Assembly (NCBI RefSeq): GCF_028623165.1
Contig: NZ_CP117768.1
Coordinates: 1,798,001-1,862,000, forward strand
From: Nostoc sp. UHCC 0926
Lineage (GTDB): Bacteria > Cyanobacteriota > Cyanobacteriia > Cyanobacteriales > Nostocaceae
Length of the DNA: 64,000 nt
Direction of reading: 5' to 3'
The position numbers and the translations under genes were made by a program. The notes below the pieces were generated by a model. It saw only the letters and a list, made by a program, of their open reading frames with translations. It was not told where the DNA came from and did not search any database. This document shows, one piece after another, positions 36,266-46,339 of this stretch. Every line of letters begins with the position of its first letter. Position 1 is the stretch's first letter.

Positions 36266-36946
36266 TCATCCTCCTAACTGTCGTAGCATGGCTTCTACCC
36301 TGTTCACACCTTCTGAGTCATTGCGCCGCTTGTACAAGTCACGGGCTTTCTGAAGCAAGCTGTTTGCTTGTTTAGCTTGTCGTCGCTGTTTATACATCGA
36401 ACCCATCAACTCATAAGTCTGGGCATTGTTCTTATCCAAGCCGATTGCTTGCTCGTATGCCCAGGTAGCTGCACCATAGTCTCCCATACGAGATTGCGTC
36501 ACAGCCAATCCTAAATAGGCGTTAACATTGTTACGGTTCAGCTGTATGGCACGACGGTAGCCTTCCTTTGCCCCAGGCGTGTCGCCCAAATTCGCTTTGA
36601 TGTAACCCACAGCGTAGTAAAAATCACTATTGTTAGGGTTGATGGCGATCGCCCGACGATAAGCTGTTAATGCCGCCTGGTAATTTCCCTGTTGAGCGTA
36701 CAAGTAGCCAATACCTGAATGAATTTTAGCATTCTTGGGATCTAGGCTAGCTGCTTGCTGATAAAGAGCGATCGCACCACCATAATCGCCGGTATCCACT
36801 AACCTCCGTCCGTCTTCTAGTAGTTGCTTTAATTGTGGGTTTTTGCCTTGCGCCACTAATACCTGAGCCTGAGCCACTGAAGGTATGCTGAAGGCAAAAC
36901 ATCCTAGTAACACCACACTAAACACAAATGATGTTGGCTTGTACAC
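36266..36946 (-). CDS. Secreted or periplasmic TPR protein
   Basis: 226 residues from GTG at 36946. Residues 1-28 form a signal peptide (FVFSVVLLGCFAFSIPSVAQ, cut after AQA). Four to five TPR units follow (GDYGGAIALYQQAASLDPKN, GNYQAALTAYRRAIAINPNN, GDTPGAKEGYRRAIQLNRNN, GDYGAATWAYEQAIGLDKNN), then a basic helical end. It is probably a periplasmic binding scaffold; the partner is unknown. GCGATCGC sites occur in the gene. It is monocistronic, with a long AT-rich leader. Confidence 0.9.
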   Translation of the reverse strand: MYKPTSFVFSVVLLGCFAFSIPSVAQAQVLVAQGKNPQLKQLLEDGRRLVDTGDYGGAIALYQQAASLDPKNAKIHSGIGYLYAQQGNYQAALTAYRRAIAINPNNSDFYYAVGYIKANLGDTPGAKEGYRRAIQLNRNNVNAYLGLAVTQSRMGDYGAATWAYEQAIGLDKNNAQTYELMGSMYKQRRQAKQANSLLQKARDLYKRRNDSEGVNRVEAMLRQLGG

Positions 36947-37636
36947 AGTAAAATTCCTGAAATTTTAGAGGACTTTTTTTCTTGTACATTAAAACAAAAA
37001 TATGGACTTTTGAAAACTGTATTTATTCGTATGAATTAAGATATTCATAGTTCATTCACTATAATCAGTGCTATATCACAGAGTTTTTACTGAAAGATGA
37101 AATGCGAAGTATAAATGCTGAAATGATGTTACCCTACATATAAATTCAGGACAACACCAAAATTACACTCTTTCTTATCAGTAGTTATACGTGTAAATCC
37201 TCAAAAACCAATAGGTGATACGCCAATCCGATAAATTATTGAATATTAATTCCTATTGAGTATTTCACTTAACAACTTGCTAACTGTGTATCCAATTTTC
37301 CTTTCTTTATACTACCTTTAACAAAACCGCACACTTTGCGAGCAGTCGTTCTCTATCGATTGTCTACATCCTTTTTTGGTCATTACACGATAAGATAAAT
37401 TCAAAAAGCAAAATGCTCCTTCAAATCCTGATTCATTCTTTAGGACAATACTACAAGTGAAAGCGCAGTTGCAATGGCACTTCGTATCTGCTGAAAGCGA
37501 TCGCAGTCTAAAATTGTGTGAGAGTATGTTTATCAAACCTATCTCAACGCAAACTAATTATGTATGTATAAGTTTACACTGTTTGAAGTATTTTAATAAT
37601 AAATATTAACCTATATACTATCTGGGAGGCTAATTT
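36947..37636. other. Divergent AT-rich spacer
   Basis: 690 bases between the TPR gene (minus) and ybjQ (plus). Promoters are expected on both sides. An open frame on the minus strand (37318-37536) has no supporting signals. I see nothing else. Confidence 0.5.
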
Positions 37637-37963
37637 ATGATTATAACTACCACTGATGTGATTCAAGGAGCCGTTATTGAGTCATATTTAGGCATTGTGA
37701 CAGCAGAAGTAGTTTACGGCAGCAATTTCTTGCGGGATTTTTTGGCTGGTATTCGAGATATTATTGGTGGACGCACTGGTAGCTATGAGCGTTTATTTGA
37801 GCAGGGTCAACGCAAGGCATTAGAAGAATTAGAACAACGAGCACAACGTTTAGGAGCAAATGCTGTGATTGGGATTGAAATTGATACTGGCACAATCAAT
37901 ATTGACCAGTCAGGAGTCCTATTACTGATTACTGCCACAGGCACCGCAGTCAAGATGCGTTAA
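37637..37963 (+). CDS. YbjQ/UPF0145 family protein
   Basis: 108 residues. MIITTTDVIQGAVIESYLGI, VTAEVVYGSNFLRDFLAGIR, DIIGGRTGSYERLF and RAQRLGANAVIGIEID are the full set of YbjQ (heavy-metal-binding-like, DUF74) motifs; length is normal. These proteins form pentameric rings; the function is not settled. A good ribosome binding site (gggagg) lies 8 bases before the ATG. Confidence 0.92.
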   Translation: MIITTTDVIQGAVIESYLGIVTAEVVYGSNFLRDFLAGIRDIIGGRTGSYERLFEQGQRKALEELEQRAQRLGANAVIGIEIDTGTINIDQSGVLLLITATGTAVKMR

Positions 37964-38337
37964 TATTTTAATGGTTGTCTAATTAGTTTTTTTAGTATCT
38001 TTTGATCAGGTTTAAAAACTTTTGTATGAAGTTGAATTTCCTATAAAATAAAAGCTAGGTTACAATAGCAGCTAATAACTGTGTTGTAATTTAAAGTTTT
38101 TATTTATTTTATATGGTGAATCTTAAAAAACGATTAAATTAATATATAATAAAAAATAAAGCCTAAATTTTATTAAAATTTATTAAAGTAAGTTTATTTT
38201 TTCTCACTAAAGATAGACTTATTAAATCTTTCTATTGATAGATATAAAAACAGATGATTTAGTTATTTAATTTTAAACATAAACATGAATATACCTGAGC
38301 AGCAACTTTGCTGAAACAGCACTGGAGAACATAAGCT
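37964..38337. other. AT-rich spacer upstream of the membrane protein gene
   Basis: 374 bases of strongly AT-rich sequence; no gene, repeat or clear hairpin seen. The promoter of the gene at 38338 should lie here. Confidence 0.5.
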
Positions 38338-38970
38338 ATGTCATACGTAAATCGGACAAGTGATGACACTATTCCTACTGGACCTGTGGTAGCAGGCCGA
38401 GTAAGTGAATATCATGATCTTGTTCGCTGGGGGCCGATTATTTCTGGATTGTTGGTTTCCTTAGCTACCCAATTGATTTTGCTCGCTATAATTGGTGCAG
38501 TTGCGGCAGGCACAGTTGAAGGTTCAGGTGCACCGAGATCACTTGCCCCTAACGCTGCGGGTAATGCGGGGCTTGGGTCAACTATCGCTTTACTAATTTC
38601 CCTATTTACTGGTGGTTGGGTTACAGCCCGTGCTTGTGGACCGATGAACCGCAATACAGCTCTCCTTAACGGCGCAATTCTTTGGGCAACAACTTTGGCA
38701 GTTAGCTCGTGGCTGTTAGCAAGTGGAGTATCTGGTGCTTTTGGTGTTGCTGCTTCCAACGCTGGGGCAGTCATAAACCAGGTACAACAGCAAGGTGGTG
38801 TTAATGTACCACAAACAAACATAAGTGCCCAACAAGCTCGTGAAGCGGCAGGTAATTTACGTTCGGGATTGTGGTGGTTTGTGTTTGGTTCTTTGTTGGG
38901 TTTAATAGCCTCAATGATTGGAGCCGTAACTGGATCTCGTAGTCCTCGGGCTAACAATTACAATCCTTAA
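38338..38970 (+). CDS. Four-helix membrane protein of unknown function
   Basis: 210 residues with membrane helices near 32-56, 80-97, 108-130 and 178-202. Gly/Ala-rich sequence in them (TIALLISLFTGGWVTARACG; LLGLIASMIGAVTG) is like membrane proteins often found near stress genes in cyanobacteria. The loop at ~140-170 is Gln-rich (INQVQQQGGVNVPQTNISAQ). No transport motif. GGAG precedes the ATG by 12 bases. A cyanobacterial protein family is likely, but I cannot name one. Confidence 0.85.
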   Translation: MSYVNRTSDDTIPTGPVVAGRVSEYHDLVRWGPIISGLLVSLATQLILLAIIGAVAAGTVEGSGAPRSLAPNAAGNAGLGSTIALLISLFTGGWVTARACGPMNRNTALLNGAILWATTLAVSSWLLASGVSGAFGVAASNAGAVINQVQQQGGVNVPQTNISAQQAREAAGNLRSGLWWFVFGSLLGLIASMIGAVTGSRSPRANNYNP

Positions 38971-39093
38971 AAAATTGTTTGACAAACAAAATATTATCAA
39001 CTTTAAAAGCATCTTGAAAAAGGTGCTTTTTGTTTATTATTTAAGGCTGGCGTTTGTAGCATCCAATTATTTCTCACATATGATTTCGGATTG

Positions 39094-39219
39094 CTATATG
39101 CTTTCTGTTCCTACCGGAACTTCATCCCACAAGAGGGGTGAGGAGATATCTTCACCGTCACAAGTGTATTTGGCAGGAATTAAGTCATTAGTGTTAAAGG
39201 CACTACTTTCTAATTTCAT
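39094..39219 (-). pseudogene. N-terminal fragment of a YbhB/YbcL (PEBP-like) gene
   Basis: From ATG at 39219 the minus strand reads MKLESSAFNTNDLIPAKYTC then DGEDISSPLLWDEVPVGTES and stops at TAG 39094-39096. This is the standard first quarter of YbhB/YbcL Raf-kinase-inhibitor-like proteins (the IPAKYTCDGED-SPPL-W motif), which are ~150 residues. The remaining three quarters are gone. A perfect ribosome binding site (aggaggtg) is still present in front of the ATG, so a 41-residue stub could be made. Confidence 0.8.
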
Positions 39220-39623
39220 GGTTTTCACCTCCTTTTTAGATTGGTCACTACTGCTAGTGGTAATTAGGGTATTGTCATTCCCAACAGAATTACAACTAAC
39301 TAGAAGATAATTCCACTAATCCAAATATAGCGATGCTATGACCTAGAAAAAGTCGCCTTCCGTTTCTCGTCAAGCACCCACCAGGTTGGGGATTTATTTT
39401 GTTGTACCAGTATTAGTTTAGTACAATCGTAAAAAATATTTAAAAATCTTTAGTTCAATTTTCCAGATATTACTAGTTTCTCGGACATCTATCTATAATA
39501 CTGGGGGCTTTAATTCATATATTTTTTATACATAATGCATGAATTTCATCATTTTTTAGATAGTGAAATTACTAGTCAATAGTGACTTAAGATCAGCAAA
39601 ATTGCCAACATATCTTTTCTGTT
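39220..39623. other. Spacer after the YbhB fragment
   Basis: AT-rich, no gene seen. On the fragment's upstream side the promoter of the former ybhB gene would be expected. Confidence 0.4.
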
Positions 39624-39671
39624 AATATCCTGCTTCTAAGCAACAGAAATGTTTTTTAGAAGCGGGATATT
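39624..39671 (-). terminator. Long stem-loop downstream of the 86-residue gene
   Basis: AATATCCTGCTTCTAA (39624-39639) pairs with TTAGAAGCGGGATATT (39656-39671): 16 pairs including one G-U, with a 16-base loop. It lies 53 bases past the stop of the minus-strand gene at 39724. There is no long T-run. Confidence 0.6.
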
Positions 39672-39723
39672 TTGCATGGCTATTTTTTCAAAGTTAATGA
39701 AACGAAAACTTTACTACCACAGT

Positions 39724-39984
39724 TCACCATTTCAGGTATGAAGCTTCAATTCCCTGCTCATGTCGAATCTTGCCATCTTTTTCAAACCAGGAAATTAGTT
39801 GCTGTGCTGTCAAATCTTCAATAGCAACACCGTACTCTTGGGCAATATGCTTCAAAAGCTTAAGTGATGAAATTGTCAATCTTGTTAAAAATTTCTCTGG
39901 GGAAGACAACAAAGCCGCGTCTACTTTTGCCGACTCTTCCAGGGTTAAAAATTGTGCTGATGGTTGCTGTGGTAATACGTCCAT
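39724..39984 (-). CDS. Small conserved hypothetical protein
   Basis: 86 residues: LTLEESAKVDAALLSSPEKF, LTRLTISSLKLLKHIAQEYG, IEDLTAQQLISWFEKDGKIR. Helical, soluble, no known domain. The ATG at 39984 follows the sufR stop by 89 bases on the same strand, so it could be read from the sufR transcript. I think it is a conserved cyanobacterial protein; the function is unknown. Confidence 0.75.
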   Translation of the reverse strand: MDVLPQQPSAQFLTLEESAKVDAALLSSPEKFLTRLTISSLKLLKHIAQEYGVAIEDLTAQQLISWFEKDGKIRHEQGIEASYLKW

Positions 39985-40073
39985 AAACGCTATCTTAAAC
40001 TTAATTGATTATTGATAATGGTTAGTTGCGATTCAGGTATTATCGATTACCGAAGATAGATGTAAAACTGAGT

Positions 40074-40772
40074 TTATTCATGAGACTTTTGCTGGCGAGC
40101 TTGCACCAAATAGCCACAACGATGTTCGCCGTTGATAATCCAGTGGGTGCGTTCTACGGTACAATCAGGTAAGACGGCAGCAAACATTTCTAATTCGTGA
40201 CCACAGATGCTGGGGAAAGACTCGGCAACGTTGGAAATAGCGCAGTTATGCTCCATTAAAATAAAGCGATCGCTCTCAAAGCAGTCATTCACATCAACAG
40301 GGTGATACTCCGCCATGAAGCCTTCCGCTTTTCTAAACTCTACTAAGTTAGCTACACGTTCCCGCAGTGAACCGCTACCCACGCGATCGCGGTATTCTAA
40401 TGCTTTGCGCTCCCACTGTTTCTGTAAAATCGATTTGAATTGGTCGTGTCCCATCGTTTCGGCTAAGGTGTCTAGCAGCGAAACCGCAAAATGACCGTGG
40501 CCATCACCAAAGCGATCGCTCATTGTTCGATGCAAGCGATCGCGTCCCTGACGACTCAGTTGATAAAGATGCTGCGGACGCCCCATCCCCGCCGCCTGTA
40601 CTGTTGACGAATACAAAACTAGCTCCTCCGTCTCCAAATCTTTGAGATGACGACGAATCGCTTGAGGGGTAACTTCTAAAACTTCAGCTAACTCAAAAGC
40701 CGTTGCTTGTGAGTGTTTGTGCAGATATTCTAGGATATCTTGCTTGGTTGAGGACTGGTGGGTAGTCGCCAT
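40074..40772 (-). CDS. sufR: SufR, iron-sulfur repressor of the suf operon
   Basis: 232 residues. The N-terminal winged helix (ATAFELAEVLEVTPQAIRRH, LKDLETEELVLYSS) is DeoR/ArsR-like. The C-terminal cysteines C177-x12-C190-x13-C204-x14-C219 match the SufR cluster-binding motif exactly. SufR is a dimer with [4Fe-4S] clusters that represses sufBCDS and itself when clusters are plentiful. The gene diverges from sufB across a spacer with two CAAC-N6-GTTG dyads. Confidence 0.97.
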   Translation of the reverse strand: MATTHQSSTKQDILEYLHKHSQATAFELAEVLEVTPQAIRRHLKDLETEELVLYSSTVQAAGMGRPQHLYQLSRQGRDRLHRTMSDRFGDGHGHFAVSLLDTLAETMGHDQFKSILQKQWERKALEYRDRVGSGSLRERVANLVEFRKAEGFMAEYHPVDVNDCFESDRFILMEHNCAISNVAESFPSICGHELEMFAAVLPDCTVERTHWIINGEHRCGYLVQARQQKSHE

Positions 40773-40831
40773 CTTCTGGTGCCAGACGTTCAGCTAACGT
40801 CCCAAAAATTTCTTGGAAAATTTGACTTTGA

Positions 40832-40845
40832 CAACATTGTTGTTG
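40832..40845. promoter_or_regulatory. SufR operator, site 1 (nearer to sufR)
   Basis: CAAC-ATTGTT-GTTG is a perfect fit to CAAC-N6-GTTG, the published SufR inverted repeat. It lies 60 bases upstream of the sufR start and probably serves autoregulation. Confidence 0.8.
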
Positions 40846-40876
40846 TTAATTTAGCGTAAAATGAAGATACCTTAAA

Positions 40877-40890
40877 CAACAGCTATGTTG
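40877..40890. promoter_or_regulatory. SufR operator, site 2 (nearer to sufB)
   Basis: CAAC-AGCTAT-GTTG within AACAACAGCTATGTTGTT, a perfect dyad, 45 bases from site 1 (about four helical turns) and 121 bases before the sufB start. Confidence 0.88.
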
Positions 40891-41010
40891 TTTTACTCTC
40901 CACCCATATTCTAGCAGCCGTGTAACCATTCCGTAACCTAATATGGGAATCGGTTAGCCACAGCCCGTCTCCCATCCTAAAAGAGTTCTGAATACGAGAG
41001 ATTATTACTG

Positions 41011-42450
41011 ATGAGTGCCACTGTCAAAACCTTAGTCAACCAACCCTACAAGTACGGCTTTGTTACCGATATTGAAGCCGACACTATTCCGCGTGGACTA
41101 GACGAGGACGTTGTTCGCTTAATCTCCTCTAAGAAGAACGAGCCGCAGTTCATGCTGGACTTTCGCCTCCGGGCTTATCGCCAGTGGCAAAAAATGACGG
41201 AACCAACTTGGCCAAATGTCAAGTATCCGCCAATTAATTATCAGGATATCATTTACTACTCAGCGCCGAAACGCAAGAAAGAAAAACTAAACAGTTTGGA
41301 CGAAGTTGATCCAACCCTTTTAGAAACCTTCGAGAAGTTAGGCATTTCCCTATCTGAACAGAAACGACTGGCAAATGTCGCCGTCGATGCGATTTTCGAT
41401 AGCGTCTCTGTTGCCACTACATTTAAAGAAAAGCTAGCGGAAGATGGCGTTATTTTCTGCTCGTTTTCGGAAGCATTGCAGGAACACCCAGAATTAATTA
41501 AAAAATACCTGGGTAGCGTTGTTCCTATCGCTGACAACTATTTTGCTGCCTTGAACGCCGCCGTATTTAGCGATGGTTCCTTTGTCTACATTCCTAAAGG
41601 GGTTAAATGCCCAATGGAACTGTCTACCTACTTCCGCATCAACTCTGGTGATACGGGACAATTTGAGCGGACTTTGATTGTCGCCGAAGAAGGTAGTTAT
41701 GTTTCTTACCTCGAAGGTTGCACCGCACCGATGTATGACAGCAACCAGTTGCACGCCGCTGTCGTGGAACTCGTCGCCCTCGACAATGCCGAAATTAAAT
41801 ACTCCACCGTGCAAAACTGGTACGCTGGAGATGCCAACGGTAAAGGCGGTATTTACAACTTTGTCACCAAACGCGGTTTGTGTCAGGGGGTAAATTCCAA
41901 GATTTCTTGGACTCAAGTAGAAACAGGTTCAGCAATTACTTGGAAATATCCCAGCTGTGTGTTGGTGGGTGATAACTCTGTGGGTGAATTCTACTCGGTG
42001 GCGCTGACAAATCATATGCAGCAAGCCGATACTGGCAGTAAGATGATTCACGTAGGTAAGAATACCCGCAGCACAATTATTTCTAAAGGAATCTCCGCAG
42101 GTAAATCCAGCAATAGCTACCGGGGTTTGGTGAAAGTCAACCCGACGGCAAAAGGGGCGAGAAATTATTCCCAGTGTGACTCGATGCTGATTGGGGATAA
42201 TGCCCATGCGAACACTTTCCCTTATATCCAGGTGCAAAATAACACTGGCAAGGTGGAGCATGAAGCTTCTACTTCCAAGATTGGGGAAGATCAGCTGTTC
42301 TACTTCGCTCAACGGGGTATTTCTTCAGAAGATGCAATTTCGATGATGATTAGCGGCTTCTGTAAAGATGTTTTTAATCAGCTACCGATGGAGTTTGCTG
42401 TGGAAGCTGATAAGTTGTTGAGTTTGAAGTTGGAAGGCAGTGTTGGATAG
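41011..42450 (+). CDS. sufB: SufB, scaffold subunit of the SufBCD complex
   Basis: 479 residues, normal length. [20 protein letters not shown] at the start, [60 protein letters not shown] and [20 protein letters not shown] are SufB signatures; the beta-helix core is complete. With SufC and SufD it forms the cytoplasmic scaffold where [4Fe-4S] clusters are built from sulfur given by SufS. First gene of sufBCDS, under the SufR operators. No intein is present, unlike some cyanobacterial sufB genes. Confidence 0.98.
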   Translation: MSATVKTLVNQPYKYGFVTDIEADTIPRGLDEDVVRLISSKKNEPQFMLDFRLRAYRQWQKMTEPTWPNVKYPPINYQDIIYYSAPKRKKEKLNSLDEVDPTLLETFEKLGISLSEQKRLANVAVDAIFDSVSVATTFKEKLAEDGVIFCSFSEALQEHPELIKKYLGSVVPIADNYFAALNAAVFSDGSFVYIPKGVKCPMELSTYFRINSGDTGQFERTLIVAEEGSYVSYLEGCTAPMYDSNQLHAAVVELVALDNAEIKYSTVQNWYAGDANGKGGIYNFVTKRGLCQGVNSKISWTQVETGSAITWKYPSCVLVGDNSVGEFYSVALTNHMQQADTGSKMIHVGKNTRSTIISKGISAGKSSNSYRGLVKVNPTAKGARNYSQCDSMLIGDNAHANTFPYIQVQNNTGKVEHEASTSKIGEDQLFYFAQRGISSEDAISMMISGFCKDVFNQLPMEFAVEADKLLSLKLEGSVG

Positions 42451-42577
42451 CGCTTGTACTCAGCATAGTGCTGGAAAATCGCTACGAACTGAAAAGATTA
42501 ACGCTTGTAGTCAGCACTTTAGCGCTGGAGAAAAGCGCTAAAGCGGCGACTACGAACTAAAAAAGAAGAGAGACAAC
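42451..42577. repeat. Repeat debris between sufB and sufC
   Basis: cgcttgta(c/g)tcagca is present twice, with agcgctggagaaaagcgct hairpin sequence. It is a dispersed spacer repeat inserted in the operon; a clear ribosome binding site (agaagagaga) precedes sufC. Confidence 0.6.
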
Positions 42578-43369
42578 ATGATTATTGAAAATAGTGAAAT
42601 TGTGCTGTCAGTAAGGGATCTGACGGCTAATGTTGATGGGACACCGATTTTGAAAGGTGTGAATCTTGAGGTGCGATCGGGTGAAATTCATGCGATTATG
42701 GGGCCAAATGGTTCTGGTAAGAGTACCTTTTCTAAGGTGTTGGCTGGGCATCCGGCGTATGAGGTGACTGGTGGTGAGGTGATTTTCCAGGGGCAAAATT
42801 TACTGGAATTGGAACCGGAAGAACGCGCCAGAAGTGGTGTATTTTTGGCGTTTCAGTATCCGTTAGAAATTCCGGGTGTGAGTAATTTGGATTTCTTGCG
42901 GGTGGCGTATAATTCCCGTCGCAAGGCGCAAGGTTTAGAGGAAATAGACGCTTTTGATTTTGACGATTTGATTGAGGAAAAGCTGGATGTGGTGAAGATG
43001 AATCCCAGTTTTCTCAGTCGGAGTTTGAATGAAGGGTTTTCTGGTGGCGAGAAGAAGCGGAATGAAATTCTGCAAATGGCGCTGCTAGAACCAAAGTTGG
43101 GAATTTTGGATGAGACTGATTCAGGTTTGGATATTGACGCGCTCAGAATTGTGGCGAATGGGGTAAATCAACTGGCAAGTCCAGAAAATGCCACAATTTT
43201 GATTACTCACTATCAACGCTTACTCGATTATATTGTGCCTGATTTTGTGCATGTGATGGCACAAGGGCAGATTATCACCAGTGGTGGTAAGGAACTGGCA
43301 TTAAAATTGGAGTCTGGCGGTTATGATTGGGTGCTAGCAGAATTTGCAGCTGCTGAGGTGGGTGTGTAA
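42578..43369 (+). CDS. sufC: SufC, ATPase of the SufBCD complex
   Basis: 263 residues, ABC-type ATPase. Walker [10 protein letters not shown] at 42-50, signature [13 protein letters not shown] at ~155, Walker B with [16 protein letters not shown] and the switch His in [12 protein letters not shown]. SufC hydrolyses ATP to drive the structural change of SufB-SufD during cluster assembly. Its stop overlaps the sufD start (TAATG), so the two are translationally coupled. Confidence 0.98.
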   Translation: MIIENSEIVLSVRDLTANVDGTPILKGVNLEVRSGEIHAIMGPNGSGKSTFSKVLAGHPAYEVTGGEVIFQGQNLLELEPEERARSGVFLAFQYPLEIPGVSNLDFLRVAYNSRRKAQGLEEIDAFDFDDLIEEKLDVVKMNPSFLSRSLNEGFSGGEKKRNEILQMALLEPKLGILDETDSGLDIDALRIVANGVNQLASPENATILITHYQRLLDYIVPDFVHVMAQGQIITSGGKELALKLESGGYDWVLAEFAAAEVGV

Positions 43370-44778
43370 TGAGTATTCAAGTATCTCAAAATCAGGCTTC
43401 CAACACCTTGGTAAATGGAGATCCTTACCTGAGTGAGTTGTTAAATCAATTTCAGGGATTGATTTTCGAGGAAGTTCCTCAGCCGGAAACATTTGCTTGG
43501 TTACAACAAGTGCGCGATCGCGCTGCTAATTTTGTCCGTCACTCAACTATCCCCAATACCCGTGAGGAAGAATGGCGATTTACTGATCTGTCGTCTCTAC
43601 GGCAAGTAAAATTCAATGTAGAGACACGAGGGTTTTGGTCTATAAAATTTGATATCACACGACTGACTTTACCAGAAGCTGTTGATAGTCGGTTGGTGTT
43701 TGTCAACGGAGTTTTTGCGCCGGATCTGTCATCTGTTGCAGATTTGCCAGAAGGTATATGGGTGGAAGATTTAGCTGAATTTCCTTTAGAATATCGCGAT
43801 CGCCTACAGAATTATTATTCAGTCGAAGAAGAGGGTACGCAAGAAGTATTCACTGCGTTGAATACTGCTGCTTTCACAAATGCATCTGTAGTATGGGTGG
43901 GAAAAAATGTTGTGGTAGAAACGCCAATTCATTTACTATTCCTGTCTATTCCTGGTAATTCACCGATACTATCACAACCTCGTTCTTTAGTAGTGGCTGA
44001 ATCTGGTAGTAGTGTTACGCTCATTGAAGATTATCTGTATCAACCAACAAACATAGAAGATCCAGATCAAATAGAACTTGGGGAAGTAGTTCACTTTACT
44101 AACGCAGTTACAGAAATCTGGGTTGAGGAAAATGCCCAGGTTAACCATACGCGAATTCAGCGAGAAAGTGCAGAGGCTTTTCATATTGGTAAAACATCTG
44201 TCTCGCAAGCTCGTGATAGTCGATATACTTGTCATGCCATAAATTTAGGCGCGAAGTTGTCGCGGCACAATTTAGAAATTTTGCAAACTGGTGAGCAGAC
44301 AGAAACTACTCTCAATGGGTTGACGATGATTTCTGGTAAGCAGTTGTCTGATACTCACAGTGCGATCGCACTAAATCATCCTCACGGTACAACCGATCAA
44401 TTGCATAAATGTATTGTAGGCGATCGCGCTCATGCGGTATTCAATGGTAAAGTTTTTGTACCAAAACCAGCGCAGTTGACAAATGCAGCCCAGTTGAATC
44501 GCAATTTGCTACTATCATCGAAAGCTAGAGTTGATACCAAACCCCAATTGGAAATTACTGCCGATAATGTAAAATGCGCTCACGGTGCTACCGTTAGCCA
44601 ATTAGAAGATGACGAAATATTCTATCTGCAAAGTCGGGGAATTGATGAAAACGATGCTCGGAAGTTGTTAGTTAACGCCTTCGCGGCTGAAGTCATCAAT
44701 AAAATACCGATTCCCTCTCTGCGAGAAATCCTTTTAAACATAGTTAATAATCTTAAGTCCATATCGCCTGACTCTTGA
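43369..44778 (+). CDS. sufD: SufD, structural partner of SufB
   Basis: 469 residues. The N-terminal helical part (FAWLQQVRDRAANFVRHSTI, REEEWRFTDLSSL) and the beta-helix (LVVAESGSSVTLIEDYLYQP, HNLEILQTGEQTETTLNGL, HKCIVGDRAHAVFNGKVFVP, ITADNVKCAHGATVSQLEDD) are typical, with the conserved His in the CAHGAT segment. SufD binds SufB to form the cluster-building interface and helps iron entry. Start codon overlaps the sufC stop. Confidence 0.97.
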   Translation: MSIQVSQNQASNTLVNGDPYLSELLNQFQGLIFEEVPQPETFAWLQQVRDRAANFVRHSTIPNTREEEWRFTDLSSLRQVKFNVETRGFWSIKFDITRLTLPEAVDSRLVFVNGVFAPDLSSVADLPEGIWVEDLAEFPLEYRDRLQNYYSVEEEGTQEVFTALNTAAFTNASVVWVGKNVVVETPIHLLFLSIPGNSPILSQPRSLVVAESGSSVTLIEDYLYQPTNIEDPDQIELGEVVHFTNAVTEIWVEENAQVNHTRIQRESAEAFHIGKTSVSQARDSRYTCHAINLGAKLSRHNLEILQTGEQTETTLNGLTMISGKQLSDTHSAIALNHPHGTTDQLHKCIVGDRAHAVFNGKVFVPKPAQLTNAAQLNRNLLLSSKARVDTKPQLEITADNVKCAHGATVSQLEDDEIFYLQSRGIDENDARKLLVNAFAAEVINKIPIPSLREILLNIVNNLKSISPDS

Positions 44779-44973
44779 GAAAATTTTAGGTTTTAAATTT
44801 TGGATTTGGGATTGAATATTCAAAATCCAAAGTTTAAAAAGGTTTCAAGCCCCAATCTGAATTTTAGATGAAATTTTTCACTCTAAAATTCTGTGGAGTT
44901 AATCTAAAATCTAAAATCATTCGGCTGAGTGTAGCCGAAGTCCCAAATCCCAAATTGTTTGACTAATCTACCA
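44779..44973. repeat. STRR spacer between sufD and sufS
   Basis: Several variants of aaaatccaaa and atctaaaatc and a small hairpin TTCGGCT-gagtgt-AGCCGAA (44920-44939). Such a spacer may reduce or modulate sufS expression relative to sufBCD. Confidence 0.6.
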
Positions 44974-46236
44974 ATGACTTTCACTCCTACCAAAACCGTT
45001 GCTGATCAAGTTCGTGCTGACTTCCCGATTTTGCATCAGGAAGTTAACGATAAACCTTTAGTTTATCTCGATAATGCAGCGACATCGCAAAAGCCTTTGT
45101 TCGTATTAAATACCCTGCGGGATTACTACGAGCAATATAATGCTAACGTGCATCGCGGTGCCCATTCCCTCAGTGCTAAAGCTACCGATGCTTATGAAGG
45201 GGCGCGAGACAAAGTTGCTAAATTCATTAATGCTGCATCACGTCAGGAAATCGTTTATACCCGCAACGCAAGTGAGGCAATTAATCTAGTAGCCTACAGT
45301 TGGGGAATGAACAATTTGCAGCCGGGAGATGAGATTATTCTCTCGGTGATGGAACACCACAGTAATATTGTGCCTTGGCAATTGGTGGCGCAAAAAACGG
45401 GTGCAGTACTGAAATTTGTGGAACTAACACCAGAAGAAACGTTTGATTTGTCACAGTTTAAAAAGCTGATTTCTGAGAAAACAAAATTGGTGTCGGTAGT
45501 TCATATTTCCAATACTTTGGGTTGTATTAACCCAGTAGAAGAAATTGGTGCGATCGCACACAAAGCCGGTGCTAAATTCTTAGTTGATGCTTGCCAGAGT
45601 GTTCCCCACTACCCTGTTGATGTGCAGAAGATAGATTGTGATTGGTTGGTAGCATCCGGTCACAAAATGTGCGCTCCAACTGGGATAGGATTTCTTTATG
45701 GCAAGTTGGAATTTCTAGAATCAATGCCACCATTTTTTGGTGGTGGTGAGATGATTGCAGAGGTGTATTTAGACCATTCCACCTATGCAGAATTACCGCA
45801 TAAATTTGAAGCCGGTACACCTGCAATTGGGGAAGCGATCGCACTTGGGGCTGCGATAGATTATCTTAGCAATATCGGCATGGATAAAATCCACGCCTAC
45901 GAAGCAGAATTAACAGCTTATTTGTTCCAACAATTAGAGCAAATTCCCCAAATTAGAATTTATGGCCCGAAACCAAATGCTAAAGGGGAAGGTAGGGCTG
46001 CACTTGCGTCATTCACCGCCGGGGAAGTCCACGCTAACGACTTATCTACATTATTAGATCAAGAAGGCGTTGCCATCCGTTCTGGACACCACTGTACTCA
46101 ACCATTACACCGTTACTTAGGTCTTGCTGCAACCGCACGAGCAAGTCTATCTTTCTACAACACCCGCGAAGAAATTGATATTTTCATCAAAGCACTGAAA
46201 GAAACTCTGGAATTTTTTGCGGGTTTCCTTGCTTAA
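44974..46236 (+). CDS. sufS: SufS, group II cysteine desulfurase
   Basis: 420 residues from ATG at 44974; a TTG at 44959 is in frame but less likely. PLP enzyme of class [44 protein letters not shown] lysine K231 in [11 protein letters not shown] and active cysteine C374 in RSGHHCTQP. It takes sulfur from cysteine as persulfide and passes it to SufBCD (in many bacteria through SufE, not in this window). Last gene of the operon; a hairpin at 46261-46304 follows. Confidence 0.97.
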   Translation: MTFTPTKTVADQVRADFPILHQEVNDKPLVYLDNAATSQKPLFVLNTLRDYYEQYNANVHRGAHSLSAKATDAYEGARDKVAKFINAASRQEIVYTRNASEAINLVAYSWGMNNLQPGDEIILSVMEHHSNIVPWQLVAQKTGAVLKFVELTPEETFDLSQFKKLISEKTKLVSVVHISNTLGCINPVEEIGAIAHKAGAKFLVDACQSVPHYPVDVQKIDCDWLVASGHKMCAPTGIGFLYGKLEFLESMPPFFGGGEMIAEVYLDHSTYAELPHKFEAGTPAIGEAIALGAAIDYLSNIGMDKIHAYEAELTAYLFQQLEQIPQIRIYGPKPNAKGEGRAALASFTAGEVHANDLSTLLDQEGVAIRSGHHCTQPLHRYLGLAATARASLSFYNTREEIDIFIKALKETLEFFAGFLA

Positions 46237-46260
46237 AGTTACAAAATATTCAGACACTGA

Positions 46261-46304
46261 TTGTGCCAAATATCAGCAACATATCTTGCTAATAGTTGGC
46301 ACAA
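46261..46304 (+). terminator. Hairpin terminator of the suf operon
   Basis: TTGTGCCAA and TTGGCACAA form a perfect 9-bp stem, followed by TTTAATT, 24 bases after the sufS stop. Confidence 0.65.
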
Positions 46305-46339
46305 TTTAATTATCTGGATTCTTTACAGGAGCAACTAAA

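Noticed and set aside
38975-39310. 111-residue plus-strand frame
   Set aside because: It is antisense to the YbhB fragment, which has a clear protein match and a ribosome binding site.
41011-42450. Intein in sufB
   Set aside because: Length (479 residues) and continuous SufB motifs leave no room for one.
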